The notes beneath the pieces are model-generated. The model was not told the origin of the DNA, did not search any database, and saw only the letters and a program-made list of their open reading frames with translations. From a bacterium (GTDB lineage: Bacteria > Fidelibacterota > UBA8477 > JABMPR01): 39,257 nucleotides of DNA. Below are positions 7,219 to 15,736 of the stretch, piece by piece; within the stretch, counting starts at the first letter, position 1; each line of letters starts with the position of its first letter. Position numbers and translations under genes: made by a program. The DNA lies in contig JABMPR010000343.1 in NCBI GenBank assembly GCA_013202895.1, positions 1 to 39,257 of the forward strand, given 5' to 3'.

Positions 7219-9168
7219 TCAGGTTTTTAACTCCTTCAGGTCTTTGTATAGGTCTAAAGAGTCAGGATTAGCCAACGCAGATCGATTCTGAACCACTTTA
7301 CCCTGGATGATTTTTTTCACGGCGATCTCGACCTTTTTACCATTAATTGTATAGGGGATGTCTTTGGTCTCCAGAATTTTGGCCGGAACATGGCGGGGAC
7401 TGCAGTTTTTACGAATTAAGGACTTTAGTTGTGCTGTCATTTTTTCATCCAGGACTTCATTGTCCACTAGTTTTACAAACAGGATTACTCGTTCATCATC
7501 CTCCCAGGGCTGTCCCACCACCAGGCTGTCAGCAATCTGGGGAAGATTTTCTACCACGCTATAGATCTCTGCTGTACCGATTCTAACTCCACCGGGGTTT
7601 AGCGTGGCGTCTGATCGACCAAAGATCCGTACGCCGCCGTGGTCATTTATTTCGATATAATCACCGTGTCGCCATATTCCCGGGTAATCAGCAAAATAGG
7701 CCTCGTGGTATTTTTGTCCATCCGGGTCATTCCAAAAATAGATGGGCATGGATGGAAAGGCCTGGCTACACACCAACTCACCTGGGGCATTCAAAACTCC
7801 CTTTTCTGAATCATCGAATGCCTCGACTTTCATTCCCAGACCGCGACACTGTAGTTCTCCACGGTATACAGGAAGGATTGGGTTGCCCAGGGCAAAACAA
7901 GAGACGATGTCAGTTCCTCCGGATATAGAGGCCAGGAGCAGATCCTGTTTGATATCACGATAGACAAAGTCAAAGCTTTCCTCTGACAGGGGGGATCCGG
8001 TGGAAAGCACTGTTCGAAGGGCGTCGAGCTTAAACAAAGAGCCTGGTTTAGATCCTGCAGATTCAAGCGCATCCAGATATTTTGCGCTGGTGCCAAAAAT
8101 TGATATATCCAATTCATCGGCTATCTCCCACAAACTCTCAGGTCCTGGATAAAACGGGTTTCCATCATAGAGTACCAGGGTTGCGCCAACTGCCAGGCTG
8201 CTTACCAGCCAATTCCACATCATCCAACCGCAGGTTGTGAAATAAAAAATTGTGTCCTCGCGTTTGAGGTCACAATGAAGCTTGAGCTCCTTCAGGTGCT
8301 GGATCAGGGTGCCCCCGGCGGAGTGAACAATTGATTTGGGTAGCCCGGTGGTACCTGATGAGTACATGATATATAGTGGATGGTCGAAGGGCAGGGGTGT
8401 GAAAGTTATTTTTGAGGCGTCATTGTTGATAAAGTCATCCCAGTGAATGCTCCCTGTGATATTTGATATATCAGCCTTCTTGGTATAGGGAATCACTACG
8501 ACATGTTCCACTGAGGGTAGTTCGGTGAGAATCCCTTTAAGCTTTTCCAGTGAATCGAATCTTTTTCCACCATAGAAATATCCATCGGCTGCAAAAATAA
8601 TCTTTGGTTCAATTTGAGAGAAACGATCCAGCACACCCTTGATGCCAAAATCTGGTGATGATGAAGACCAGGTTGCTCCCAGGCTAGAGGCTGCCAGCAT
8701 TACAATAACGGTTTCCGGCAGGTTGGGAATAAAGCCTGCAATCCGATCCCCACGCTCAACACCAGCTCTTTTCATTGCTTCAGCCGTTTTTGCCACCAGG
8801 ATATAAAGCTCGGCATAACTTAGACTGCGTTGAACCTGGTCTTCTCCCCTAAACTGAATGGCTGTCTGGTCATCTTGAAAACGTAGCAGGTTTTCTGCAT
8901 AATTCAATGTGGCTCCCTCAAACCATTTTGCACCTGGCATTTTTGTTATATCGTCGACAATATTGGTATGTTCTGAATGAGCTATAATACCGCCAAAGAT
9001 CCACATCTCCGACCAAAATTCAGCAGCATAAGTTAGAGACCAGCGATAAAGATCGTCGTAGGTAGCGAGATCTATTTCGTATTTCAGGTTGACCTGCTGA
9101 CAAAACTGAGTTATTTGAGCCTGTTTGATTTGAATATCGCTCGGTGTCCAGAGAATCTTGTTTGTCAT
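7219..9168 (-). CDS. aacS: Acetoacetyl-CoA synthetase
   Basis: The 649-residue protein is an ANL-superfamily adenylate-forming enzyme closest to acetoacetate-CoA ligase. It has the family N-terminus (WTPSDIQIKQAQITQF), the AMP-binding motif SSGTTGLPKSIVHSAGG, the adenylation signature GRSDATLNPGGVRIGTAEIY, and the C-terminal lysine in YTINGKKVE. It should convert acetoacetate, ATP and CoA to acetoacetyl-CoA in the cytoplasm. I chose ATG 9168 because AAGGA lies just upstream and the length then matches the family; starting at 9198 would overlap arfB. It is the last gene of a tight operon after the FAH-family gene and arfB. Confidence 0.88.
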   Translation of the reverse strand: MTNKILWTPSDIQIKQAQITQFCQQVNLKYEIDLATYDDLYRWSLTYAAEFWSEMWIFGGIIAHSEHTNIVDDITKMPGAKWFEGATLNYAENLLRFQDDQTAIQFRGEDQVQRSLSYAELYILVAKTAEAMKRAGVERGDRIAGFIPNLPETVIVMLAASSLGATWSSSSPDFGIKGVLDRFSQIEPKIIFAADGYFYGGKRFDSLEKLKGILTELPSVEHVVVIPYTKKADISNITGSIHWDDFINNDASKITFTPLPFDHPLYIMYSSGTTGLPKSIVHSAGGTLIQHLKELKLHCDLKREDTIFYFTTCGWMMWNWLVSSLAVGATLVLYDGNPFYPGPESLWEIADELDISIFGTSAKYLDALESAGSKPGSLFKLDALRTVLSTGSPLSEESFDFVYRDIKQDLLLASISGGTDIVSCFALGNPILPVYRGELQCRGLGMKVEAFDDSEKGVLNAPGELVCSQAFPSMPIYFWNDPDGQKYHEAYFADYPGIWRHGDYIEINDHGGVRIFGRSDATLNPGGVRIGTAEIYSVVENLPQIADSLVVGQPWEDDERVILFVKLVDNEVLDEKMTAQLKSLIRKNCSPRHVPAKILETKDIPYTINGKKVEIAVKKIIQGKVVQNRSALANPDSLDLYKDLKELKT

Positions 9169-9187
9169 TTCAAGTCCTTGTTTTATG

Positions 9188-9598
9188 CTACTCATCAAGT
9201 GGTTTGATTTTAGCCCGGAGTTGTTTTAAGCGGCTACGTTTGGTCTTTGATTCAAGTCTTTTTGAAATTGACGCGTGGGTGGGTTTGGTTGCTTTGCGCT
9301 TTTTGGGCTGCTCCTGGGCTTTTTGGACAATTTTGTCCAGTCGCTTCAGGGCTGCAAGTCGATTTGCTTCCTGGTTTCGGAATTGCCTGGCCGTTATTGT
9401 AATGATGCCCTTTGCTGATATACGACGATCGCGCAATTCCAAAATGATCTTTTTAATATGCTCCGGCAAGCTTGATTTTTGGCTGTCGAAACGGAGTTGA
9501 ATAGCAGAGGCAACTTTATTCACGTTTTGACCCCCGGGACCGCTGGAGCGAATGGCTTTTAATTCCACTTCCTGTTCGGGTATCTGGATTGAGGTCAT
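9188..9598 (-). CDS. arfB: Peptidyl-tRNA hydrolase ArfB (ribosome rescue)
   Basis: This 136-residue protein carries the release-factor GGQ motif in RSSGPGGQNVNKVAS (about residues 18-32), followed by a long lysine/arginine-rich C-terminal tail (KKRKATKPTHASISKRL). This arrangement is typical of ArfB/YaeJ, which hydrolyses peptidyl-tRNA on stalled ribosomes by threading its basic tail into the empty mRNA channel. It lacks the codon-recognition domains of RF1 and RF2. The gene sits 10 bases after the FAH-family gene and 19 bases before aacS, so it is probably co-transcribed with them, although no functional link is obvious. Confidence 0.9.
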   Translation of the reverse strand: MTSIQIPEQEVELKAIRSSGPGGQNVNKVASAIQLRFDSQKSSLPEHIKKIILELRDRRISAKGIITITARQFRNQEANRLAALKRLDKIVQKAQEQPKKRKATKPTHASISKRLESKTKRSRLKQLRAKIKPLDE

Positions 9599-9608
9599 TT
9601 CCAGAGGT

Positions 9609-10472
9609 TTATCCTATGGTCGTTGAAAGGACACCCAGCGCCTGGATTTCAACATCTACCTGATCGTTCTTCTTCAGGGCTTGTGCTTCTCTAACAATAT
9701 TGGGGCTGCCCGATAAAAAGATGTCTCCTGGTTGAACATTGGTTCGGGATGCTGCCTGCATCATCTCGGAAAAATCGAATTTCATTTCTTTGAGTCGACT
9801 CTCTCCGATTAAGGATCCGTTAACCTTGATCTGCATATCCAAATTGAATCCTTTGCCCAGCTTCAGTGGCTCCAGCGTTTCAGCAACCATTAAATAGGGT
9901 CCCAGGCTGGTACACATTCCACAGGAAAGGCCTTCGGATTCCCTGGATAGCAACTTGATATCGACCCAGTTGTTGGCAACACAATATCCAGCGATTTGTA
10001 GGGTCGAGCCCACTTTATTCCCTGCAATAATTGCGGCTATTTCACCCCGGGCAGAAAGTCCGGGTTGTCTAAGGGTGCTCTTGTGTCCCAGGAGAGTTTG
10101 GGTGTTACCAAAACTAAATCCCTGGTTTTCCTTTTCATCAAAGGCATTAAAATATCGCATTCCGGGAGGGTCCGGGATTGGTGCAAAAAACACAATCTCT
10201 GCTTCAGGCAGGGCAAGCGGTCGATCATATACACTCAGGTTTTCAAACCCTATCGACTGAAATGCCCACTCAAGTTGCTTTAGTATGGGTAAAGAGCGGT
10301 CCCACTCATTGAGCACCAGCTTCATAGATGACGCTAGGTTGAGAAAATCCTTGGCGTTACGATCTTCCTTCATCCACAAAGATGCACGCATCACATCCAC
10401 GGCATAATTTTTCAGTGAAAAAGCCAATCTTGGTTCCATGCTCTGGTCCAGACCATATGAGAGTAATTTCAT
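9609..10472 (-). CDS. Fumarylacetoacetate hydrolase-family protein, atypical active site
   Basis: The 287-residue protein has a FAH-like fold signature: GEIAAIIAG, AGYCVANNWVD, SLGPYLMVAETLEPL and, near the end, PGDIFLSGSPN, which parallels the PGDVIxTGTP motif. In typical members the metal is bound through an ExE pair and the first Asp of NDxSxRD. Here the ExE position reads RGE and the ND position reads NN, so metal binding may be altered. The first gene of the operon FAH-arfB-aacS, it might feed acetoacetate to AacS if it cleaves an acylacetate-type substrate, but that is inference. It starts at ATG 10472 and diverges from the permease gene. Confidence 0.7.
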   Translation of the reverse strand: MKLLSYGLDQSMEPRLAFSLKNYAVDVMRASLWMKEDRNAKDFLNLASSMKLVLNEWDRSLPILKQLEWAFQSIGFENLSVYDRPLALPEAEIVFFAPIPDPPGMRYFNAFDEKENQGFSFGNTQTLLGHKSTLRQPGLSARGEIAAIIAGNKVGSTLQIAGYCVANNWVDIKLLSRESEGLSCGMCTSLGPYLMVAETLEPLKLGKGFNLDMQIKVNGSLIGESRLKEMKFDFSEMMQAASRTNVQPGDIFLSGSPNIVREAQALKKNDQVDVEIQALGVLSTTIG

Positions 10473-10560
10473 ATAATGATCCTATTTTATAATGTTCTTT
10501 AAAGATGCACCTGTTGAGTGATTCCTGAAAGTAATTTTAACTCTATCAAAGAGATTTCGG

Positions 10561-11973
10561 GTGCTTTCGTTGCGGGGTGTTGACTTAATTCTTTATATAT
10601 TGTTCTTTCTTCCTCAACATTGGGTTCTTAATCTGATACCGGTTTTGGAGCCTAAAAAGACTGCTCCAGATTTGGGGAGAAAGCGCTTGACGACCATTTT
10701 TACATCAATCAGAAATAGACCTCTTCTCATCCTGGTCTCCTTATCTACTGTATGGGTGATGCTTTATATGAGTCTATTCCCTTTTGCCACTTTTTTTGTG
10801 AGGCGCATTGGTGTTGACCCGCATAGTTCTATTGGACAGGCCCTGGCGTTCTTTGTTTATGATGCACCAAAAGTCCTGCTCTTGCTTACAGGAGTGGTTT
10901 TTCTCATGGGGGTTATAAACACATGGTTCACTCCGGAGCGAACGCGTGCTTTACTTTCTGGACGAACCCCTGGTCTGGCGAATATGTTGGCTGCATCTCT
11001 AGGTGTGGTTACTCCTTTTTGCTCGTGTTCAGCAGTTCCTCTCTTTGTTGGATTTATTCAGGCTGGAATTCCTCTGGGGGTAAGCCTTTCTTTTTTGATC
11101 GCAGCTCCCCTGGTTAACGAGGTGGCGCTAACACTACTCTTTGGCCTTTTTGGGTGGCGGATTGCTCTGCTATATCTAGCGTTGGGACTGTTTATCGCAG
11201 TGGTAGCAGGCTGGTTTATGGGCCAGCTGCGCTTAGAGCGATATCTTGAAAAATGGGTGCAGGATATTCCAAAAAAAGCGCCTGTCTTTCAGTCCGTGGG
11301 GCAGACGTTATCCGAGCGTTTGAACGGCGGGTATGATTCTGTGAAGGACATTGTAGGAAAACTGTGGCTTTTTATCGTTTTGGGGATCGCTGTTGGCGCA
11401 TTCATCCATGGCTATGTTCCCAGTGGTCTTATGGCACGCTTTATGGGAAAAGATGTGTGGTGGTCTGTACCCCTGGCTGTGATTATTGGTGTGCCAATGT
11501 ATAGTAGTGCTGCCGGTATCATTCCCGTGGTTCAGGCTTTGCTAGCAAAAGGAGCAGCGCTGGGAACCTCGCTTGCCTTCATGATGAGCGTTATCGCGCT
11601 TTCGTTGCCAGAGTTGATTATTCTCAGAAAAGTTCTTAGTCTGCGTCTCATCGGAGTCTTTGTCAGTACCGTCGCCATGGGAATTCTCCTTGTCGGTATA
11701 GTTTTTAATCTTGTTTTTGTAGGAGATGTACAAATGAATGATATCAAGATTTTAGGGGTTGGTTGCGCTAAATGTGAGAGCACATATGCTTTATTTGAAG
11801 AGGTGGCACAAGAGAAGTGGAAAACCATCAAGCTTGAGAAGGTTGATGAGATAATGGAGATTATGGCTTACGATGTGATGTCAACTCCGGGGGTCGTTAT
11901 TAATGGAGCTTTGGTACATCGGGGAAGTGTCTCTTCTCGTGAACTTGTCGAAGCCTGGCTTGACGAGGATTAA
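10561..11973 (+). CDS. DUF318/ArsP-type permease fused to a small thioredoxin-like domain
   Basis: The 470-residue product combines two parts. Residues about 45-390 form a polytopic permease of the DUF318 (YraQ/ArsP) family, with the signature TPFCSCSAVPLFVGFIQAG and AAPLVNEVAL in the first repeat and IIGVPMYSSAAGIIPVV in the second. Some relatives export organoarsenicals. Residues 392-470 are a small thioredoxin-fold domain with the redox motif GCAKC and the cis-proline motif STPGVVING. In relatives such a protein is often encoded by a separate neighbouring gene. The GTG at 10561 is the longest start and lacks a clear ribosome site, so the first residues are uncertain. The substrate is unknown; no arsR or arsC lies nearby. 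Confidence 0.8.
   Translation: MLSLRGVDLILYILFFLPQHWVLNLIPVLEPKKTAPDLGRKRLTTIFTSIRNRPLLILVSLSTVWVMLYMSLFPFATFFVRRIGVDPHSSIGQALAFFVYDAPKVLLLLTGVVFLMGVINTWFTPERTRALLSGRTPGLANMLAASLGVVTPFCSCSAVPLFVGFIQAGIPLGVSLSFLIAAPLVNEVALTLLFGLFGWRIALLYLALGLFIAVVAGWFMGQLRLERYLEKWVQDIPKKAPVFQSVGQTLSERLNGGYDSVKDIVGKLWLFIVLGIAVGAFIHGYVPSGLMARFMGKDVWWSVPLAVIIGVPMYSSAAGIIPVVQALLAKGAALGTSLAFMMSVIALSLPELIILRKVLSLRLIGVFVSTVAMGILLVGIVFNLVFVGDVQMNDIKILGVGCAKCESTYALFEEVAQEKWKTIKLEKVDEIMEIMAYDVMSTPGVVINGALVHRGSVSSRELVEAWLDED
11721..11736 (+). promoter_or_regulatory. Internal Shine-Dalgarno and ATG at the permease/thioredoxin junction
   Basis: AGGAG (11721-11725) lies eight bases before an in-frame ATG (11734-11736), exactly where the permease ends and the thioredoxin-like domain begins (MNDIKILGVGCAKC). 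Translation from here would give a free 79-residue thioredoxin-like protein besides the fusion. Confidence 0.5.
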
Positions 11974-12555
11974 AAAGTTTTTACAGTCTTTCGCTCAGGG
12001 ATGAGTTTTCGTTTATTTTAATTTCGCAGAACTTCAGATGTTTTATTGTTTGAGCCTCTTGTACACTTTCTGTTTGTTATTGTAACCTGTTTTCAAGCTT
12101 CGCTCTTTACTTTTAGAAGCTTTAGCAATGTATACCTGAATTATTTTTATCTGCCTAACTTACGATTATCATGTCCAATATTGTATTCTTAGATTGGCCT
12201 TTATTCCAACTGAAAATTCAAATTAATGGTTTTATACCCATTCTTTCTTTAACCTTCCTTACTGAAGATCAGACCCGTGATTGTTGACACCCTGTAGCAT
12301 CTCCTGGTTCTGGTGTGTTGCCTTTTTTTCCACTTGAATCCTTTTTGCTTCTTGTCAGCATCAGTCATAATGGCTTGCGTATCGCTGCATATCAGTTGTA
12401 TTGTGTTGACTTGCGGGTGTTATTTATCTTTCCCACTTTTTTTATATCATTCTGTCATAAATGTGGTGGATGGAGAGAAAATATGGATTAAGTAGTGATT
12501 ATTCAAAAGCTATCAGGCTTGGAGTGTTCTTTGGAGTGGCAAAATTACAATTAAA
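11974..12555. other. Intergenic region, nothing recognised
   Basis: This 580-base, T-rich gap lies between the 3' ends of the permease gene (plus strand) and the acetyltransferase gene (minus strand). No protein-like frame, tRNA or convincing terminator hairpin was seen. It is long for a convergent junction and may hold decayed sequence. Confidence 0.4.
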
Positions 12556-13017
12556 CTATGTTTTACTTTTCAGGGCTTCAAATAGAACGTATTTGGGTTT
12601 TTCCATTCCAAGTTCGTTGTATGTTGATTGCGCGGCGTCATTATTTATTTCAACATATAAGCGCAATCCAGCAATATCTTTTTTCTCTCTTACAGTCTCT
12701 TCGAGATGTTCGTACATTCTTTTACAAACGCCCTGTCTCCTGAATTCCTTGTCCACGTAAACGCTCTGATTCCACCAGAAAAGACCATTACGCCAATCGC
12801 TCCATTCGAATGTGATTAGTAAACAGGCGATAATTCTGTTCTCCAGCTCGCTTACAAGATAAAATCCTTTTAGGGGGTCCGACATGACGGCCTCAACGCC
12901 CTTTTTTAGGATCGTTGGATCTAATTCTAAAGACTCTGTTTCCATCGCCATGGCAGTGTTGAAAGCTGTATTTTGTGGAACATCCTGTGTTCCTGCTTTT
13001 CTTACATGGGGGATCAT
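12556..13017 (-). CDS. GNAT-family N-acetyltransferase
   Basis: This 153-residue protein has the GNAT architecture: WWNQSVYVDKEFRRQGVCKRMYEHLE contains the acetyl-CoA-binding R/QxxGxG/A-like loop (RRQGVC) preceding a helix, and LYVEINNDAAQSTYNELGM is the usual C-terminal motif. It starts three bases after the PhoU stop, with no separate ribosome site, so translational coupling with phoU is likely. The acceptor substrate cannot be inferred. Its place in a phosphate-transport operon is unexplained. Confidence 0.8.
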   Translation of the reverse strand: MIPHVRKAGTQDVPQNTAFNTAMAMETESLELDPTILKKGVEAVMSDPLKGFYLVSELENRIIACLLITFEWSDWRNGLFWWNQSVYVDKEFRRQGVCKRMYEHLEETVREKKDIAGLRLYVEINNDAAQSTYNELGMEKPKYVLFEALKSKT

Positions 13018-13020
13018 GCT

Positions 13021-13698
13021 TTATTCGGAATCCGTTTTCACCTTATAACCAATTCTATCGTAAGGATTAATTACACTTGAAATGATATTTCTTAAGTGGG
13101 CATTTATTCTCTTTAAATACCTAAAATACAGGGCGAAGACAGTCTGGCTCGACCCGGAGAGGTCTTTGTGCTCCTTAGCTAAAAAACTGTTTATGTAGTC
13201 ATCACAGACTCTGCCAATTTCCTTTGTTTCTGTGTACATCTCCAGCGCTAGATCTTCATCACCTTCTTCGACACACTCTGCTATTTTTGAAAACATTTTC
13301 TTAATGGATTTCTCAATGTCATGAAGGATCACTGTCGCATCTATCTTAGGTAATTCTTTGGGATGCATTTCTGTTAGATCAACGATATTTTTGATATAAT
13401 CACCTATTCGTTCAACATCAATAATCACCGTTGACAAAACCAGTCCGGCAACAATACTTTCGCTCCCCTGAATGGATAAATGCGTGATCACCTTTCGCCG
13501 AATGTCTCGTTCATATTTGTTAATTAGTTTATCTTTTTTGAAAATTAATTTTTGGACAGCGGTTTTATTCTCTCCCCAGAGAGATTCAACTGCATCATCA
13601 AACATCTCAGCGTCCAGACTAATGGCTTCATATGCCATTGACCAGGCCTCGTTTAATAAGTTATCTGCTGTCCATAATTGTTTTAATTCTTTCCACAT
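13021..13698 (-). CDS. PhoU-domain protein
   Basis: The 225-residue, largely helical protein matches PhoU/DUF47-type regulators. It has long amphipathic helices and acidic patches such as VIIDVERIGDYIKNIVDLTE (about residues 90-110), which resembles the metal-binding E/DxxxD motif of PhoU repeats. Its partner is the Na/Pi cotransporter gene 19 bases upstream. In many bacteria a PhoU domain is fused to the C-terminus of this transporter, and here it is a separate gene. It probably restrains phosphate uptake. AGGTGA precedes the ATG at 13698. Confidence 0.75.
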   Translation of the reverse strand: MWKELKQLWTADNLLNEAWSMAYEAISLDAEMFDDAVESLWGENKTAVQKLIFKKDKLINKYERDIRRKVITHLSIQGSESIVAGLVLSTVIIDVERIGDYIKNIVDLTEMHPKELPKIDATVILHDIEKSIKKMFSKIAECVEEGDEDLALEMYTETKEIGRVCDDYINSFLAKEHKDLSGSSQTVFALYFRYLKRINAHLRNIISSVINPYDRIGYKVKTDSE

Positions 13699-13717
13699 GA
13701 TGTCACCTTTTATCTTA

Positions 13718-14815
13718 TTAAGACATAATTATAAATATTATTGGTACAAAGAATATCATTGAATATCCCACTAGAAATATCGCCAAGTTTTTCTTTGAAG
13801 TAGAAACAAATTCACTGACAGTTTCAGCAAGTCCTATAGGTATTTTCTTTAAGGGATAGAAAATGAATATACCAAATATGTTAAAAACGAGATGCGCAAA
13901 TGATGCAGTCACAGCGATGGGGTTTCCGGTAGCTAAGGCCGCCAGTAGGGCAGTCCCGGTAGTTCCAATATTTGCACCGAGTGTATAAGGAAATATTTTT
14001 CTAAGATTTACAATACCGGCTCCGGCTAGCGGTACGATCAACGAAGTTGTAACGGAACTACTTTGTACAATAAACGTCATGACCGCTCCCCAGAACATTC
14101 CCAGGGCATCATTTTTAAACAGATATTTATTAATAATTAATTCCATTTTATTTACAACCAATGATCTAATTGTTTTAATTAGAAAAGCTAAAGCAGCAAA
14201 CATGCTTAATACAGATATAATAAGCAATAGGATTTCCTTGAATGGTAGACCACTTATTATAAAGTCTATTTGATGAATAACCGGGTCCAATATTGCTTTA
14301 AGTGGATTAAATAGTTTCATTCCCCCTACACCCTGAAAATATTTGTTCATAAAGATGGCTGTGCTTTGAATGAAGTGAAATTTTAATTCTAATGGAAAAA
14401 GAAGAATAACTGTGCAAATATTGTAAAAATCATGGACCACCCCAGCAGAAAACGCCCTCTTAAATTCGTTCTTTCTACCGATGTGACCCAATGATACAAG
14501 TGTATTTGTCACCGTTGTGCCAATGTTTGCGCCCATAATGATTGGGATTGCATTTTCTAAATTGACTACCCCTCCAGCAACAAGACCGACAACTATTGAA
14601 GTTGTGGTTGATGAACTTTGAATTAATGACGTAGCTACAATTCCGATAATAAGAGCTGTAAAGGGATTGGATGTTGTTTGAAGCATCGCTTCCGCAAAAT
14701 CTTTTCCAAAGAGTTTAAAACTATGTCCAAGTAATTTTATGCTTAATAAAAACAGATAAACTGTTATAATTACAGTTAATGTTTTTATTATCTTTTGTCG
14801 TAGTTCCGGATTCAC
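13718..14815 (-). CDS. Na/Pi cotransporter family protein (NptA/SLC34-like)
   Basis: The 365-residue membrane protein has the two inverted Na/Pi repeats, each with the QSSS motif: SLIQSSSTTTS (residues 64-74) and FIVQSSSVTTS (near residue 255). Each is followed by a GANIGTT motif. These residues form the sodium and phosphate site in SLC34/NptA transporters. It should import inorganic phosphate with sodium, which fits a marine host. The start is GTG 14815, with AAGGGG six bases upstream. It leads the operon transporter-PhoU-acetyltransferase. No Pho-box was recognised upstream. Confidence 0.85.
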   Translation of the reverse strand: MNPELRQKIIKTLTVIITVYLFLLSIKLLGHSFKLFGKDFAEAMLQTTSNPFTALIIGIVATSLIQSSSTTTSIVVGLVAGGVVNLENAIPIIMGANIGTTVTNTLVSLGHIGRKNEFKRAFSAGVVHDFYNICTVILLFPLELKFHFIQSTAIFMNKYFQGVGGMKLFNPLKAILDPVIHQIDFIISGLPFKEILLLIISVLSMFAALAFLIKTIRSLVVNKMELIINKYLFKNDALGMFWGAVMTFIVQSSSVTTSLIVPLAGAGIVNLRKIFPYTLGANIGTTGTALLAALATGNPIAVTASFAHLVFNIFGIFIFYPLKKIPIGLAETVSEFVSTSKKNLAIFLVGYSMIFFVPIIFIIMS

Positions 14816-15736
14816 TGAATCCCCTTTATTTGATACACTTTTTCTCCAAGCGACGTCTGTATTTCTCTTGGCCTAAATTATTGCCAGTTGAATGAATGTA
14901 ATCCTGACCTCTGATCAGTCAATTGCTTTTGCAAATATTTTTTATTTAGTCATGTATAAGGCGGTCGACACCAATTGATCTTGGTAATTCTTGCACATTG
15001 GACAGCAGCTCTCATGGTCTACTATCCTTGTAAAATGGTAAAATACGTTTTACTAGAAAAAGTGAAATATCAGTGGATGCATTTAAAAAGGAGACTTTTA
15101 CGGTGAAGGTGTATTCACAAATTTACATAATTAATAATATGGAAGCTAATAAGACGATGTTAACCAGGGACCAACAAGTCGGTATAATACTATAAATAGT
15201 TATTTTAATTATATAGTAGTAGTAGTTACGTAGTTCATTTTTGTTGACAACTGTTGGTGGATGAGTACGTAAGTTCATAAAATACATGCTATTAGGTGAA
15301 CGATATAGACACCATGTTTTGTTTATATCTTATGAAAAAATGTTGATTAGTGTTTTGCGGCTGTTGTCAATTCAGCCCTTTACTCACATTATTCTTTATG
15401 GGTATTCCTGAAAAGCCGATGTTGACAAAGGTTATGTGAATTGTGGTGATAATTAAAGAAGACTTCTGTAAAGACAAAAGAATCAAGCCTCAATTTACAA
15501 ACGATACTCGAAAAGAGTGTGAATAACTCGAATCAATCAAAAGGAAATCTATCATCTTAAAGTGAATTAAAAAGGATTTCAAAATATTCAGCAATAAGGA
15601 TCAAAAGAGGGAAGAATCGAAACTGAAGACACTCCAGATATAGAAAAAGGTATTACTTAAAAAGTACCGAGATATAATAGCAAGTCAATGATTTAGCCAC
15701 AGATAGCTTGATAAGAGAAGACTAGTGTCAGGTGAT
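14816..15736. other. AT-rich intergenic region with DnaA-box-like sites
   Basis: This 920-base gap is markedly more AT-rich than its flanks and holds no sizeable gene. It includes one exact DnaA-box consensus match (TTATTCACA on the minus strand, 15526-15518) and three one-mismatch versions at 15111-15119, 15380-15388 and 15693-15701. GTTGACAA-type words recur (about 15243, 15365 in inverse, and 15421). A 30-codon frame at 15103-15195 starts GTG with AAGGAG nine bases upstream, but it has no recognisable features. The role of the region is unknown; a secondary DnaA-binding locus is possible. Confidence 0.4.
15160..15188 (+). promoter_or_regulatory. Sigma70-like promoter, orphan
   Basis: TTAACC (15160-15165) is separated by 17 bases from a perfect TATAAT (15183-15188). 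It points to the right into a 540-base stretch with no plus-strand gene, so it would drive only a non-coding or very short transcript. It may be a chance match in AT-rich DNA. Confidence 0.3.

Noticed and set aside
7211-7228. AAAAAC...GTTTTT hairpin as the aacS terminator
   Set aside because: The stem is almost all A-T, with no strong GC stem on the minus strand, and it overlaps the stop codon.
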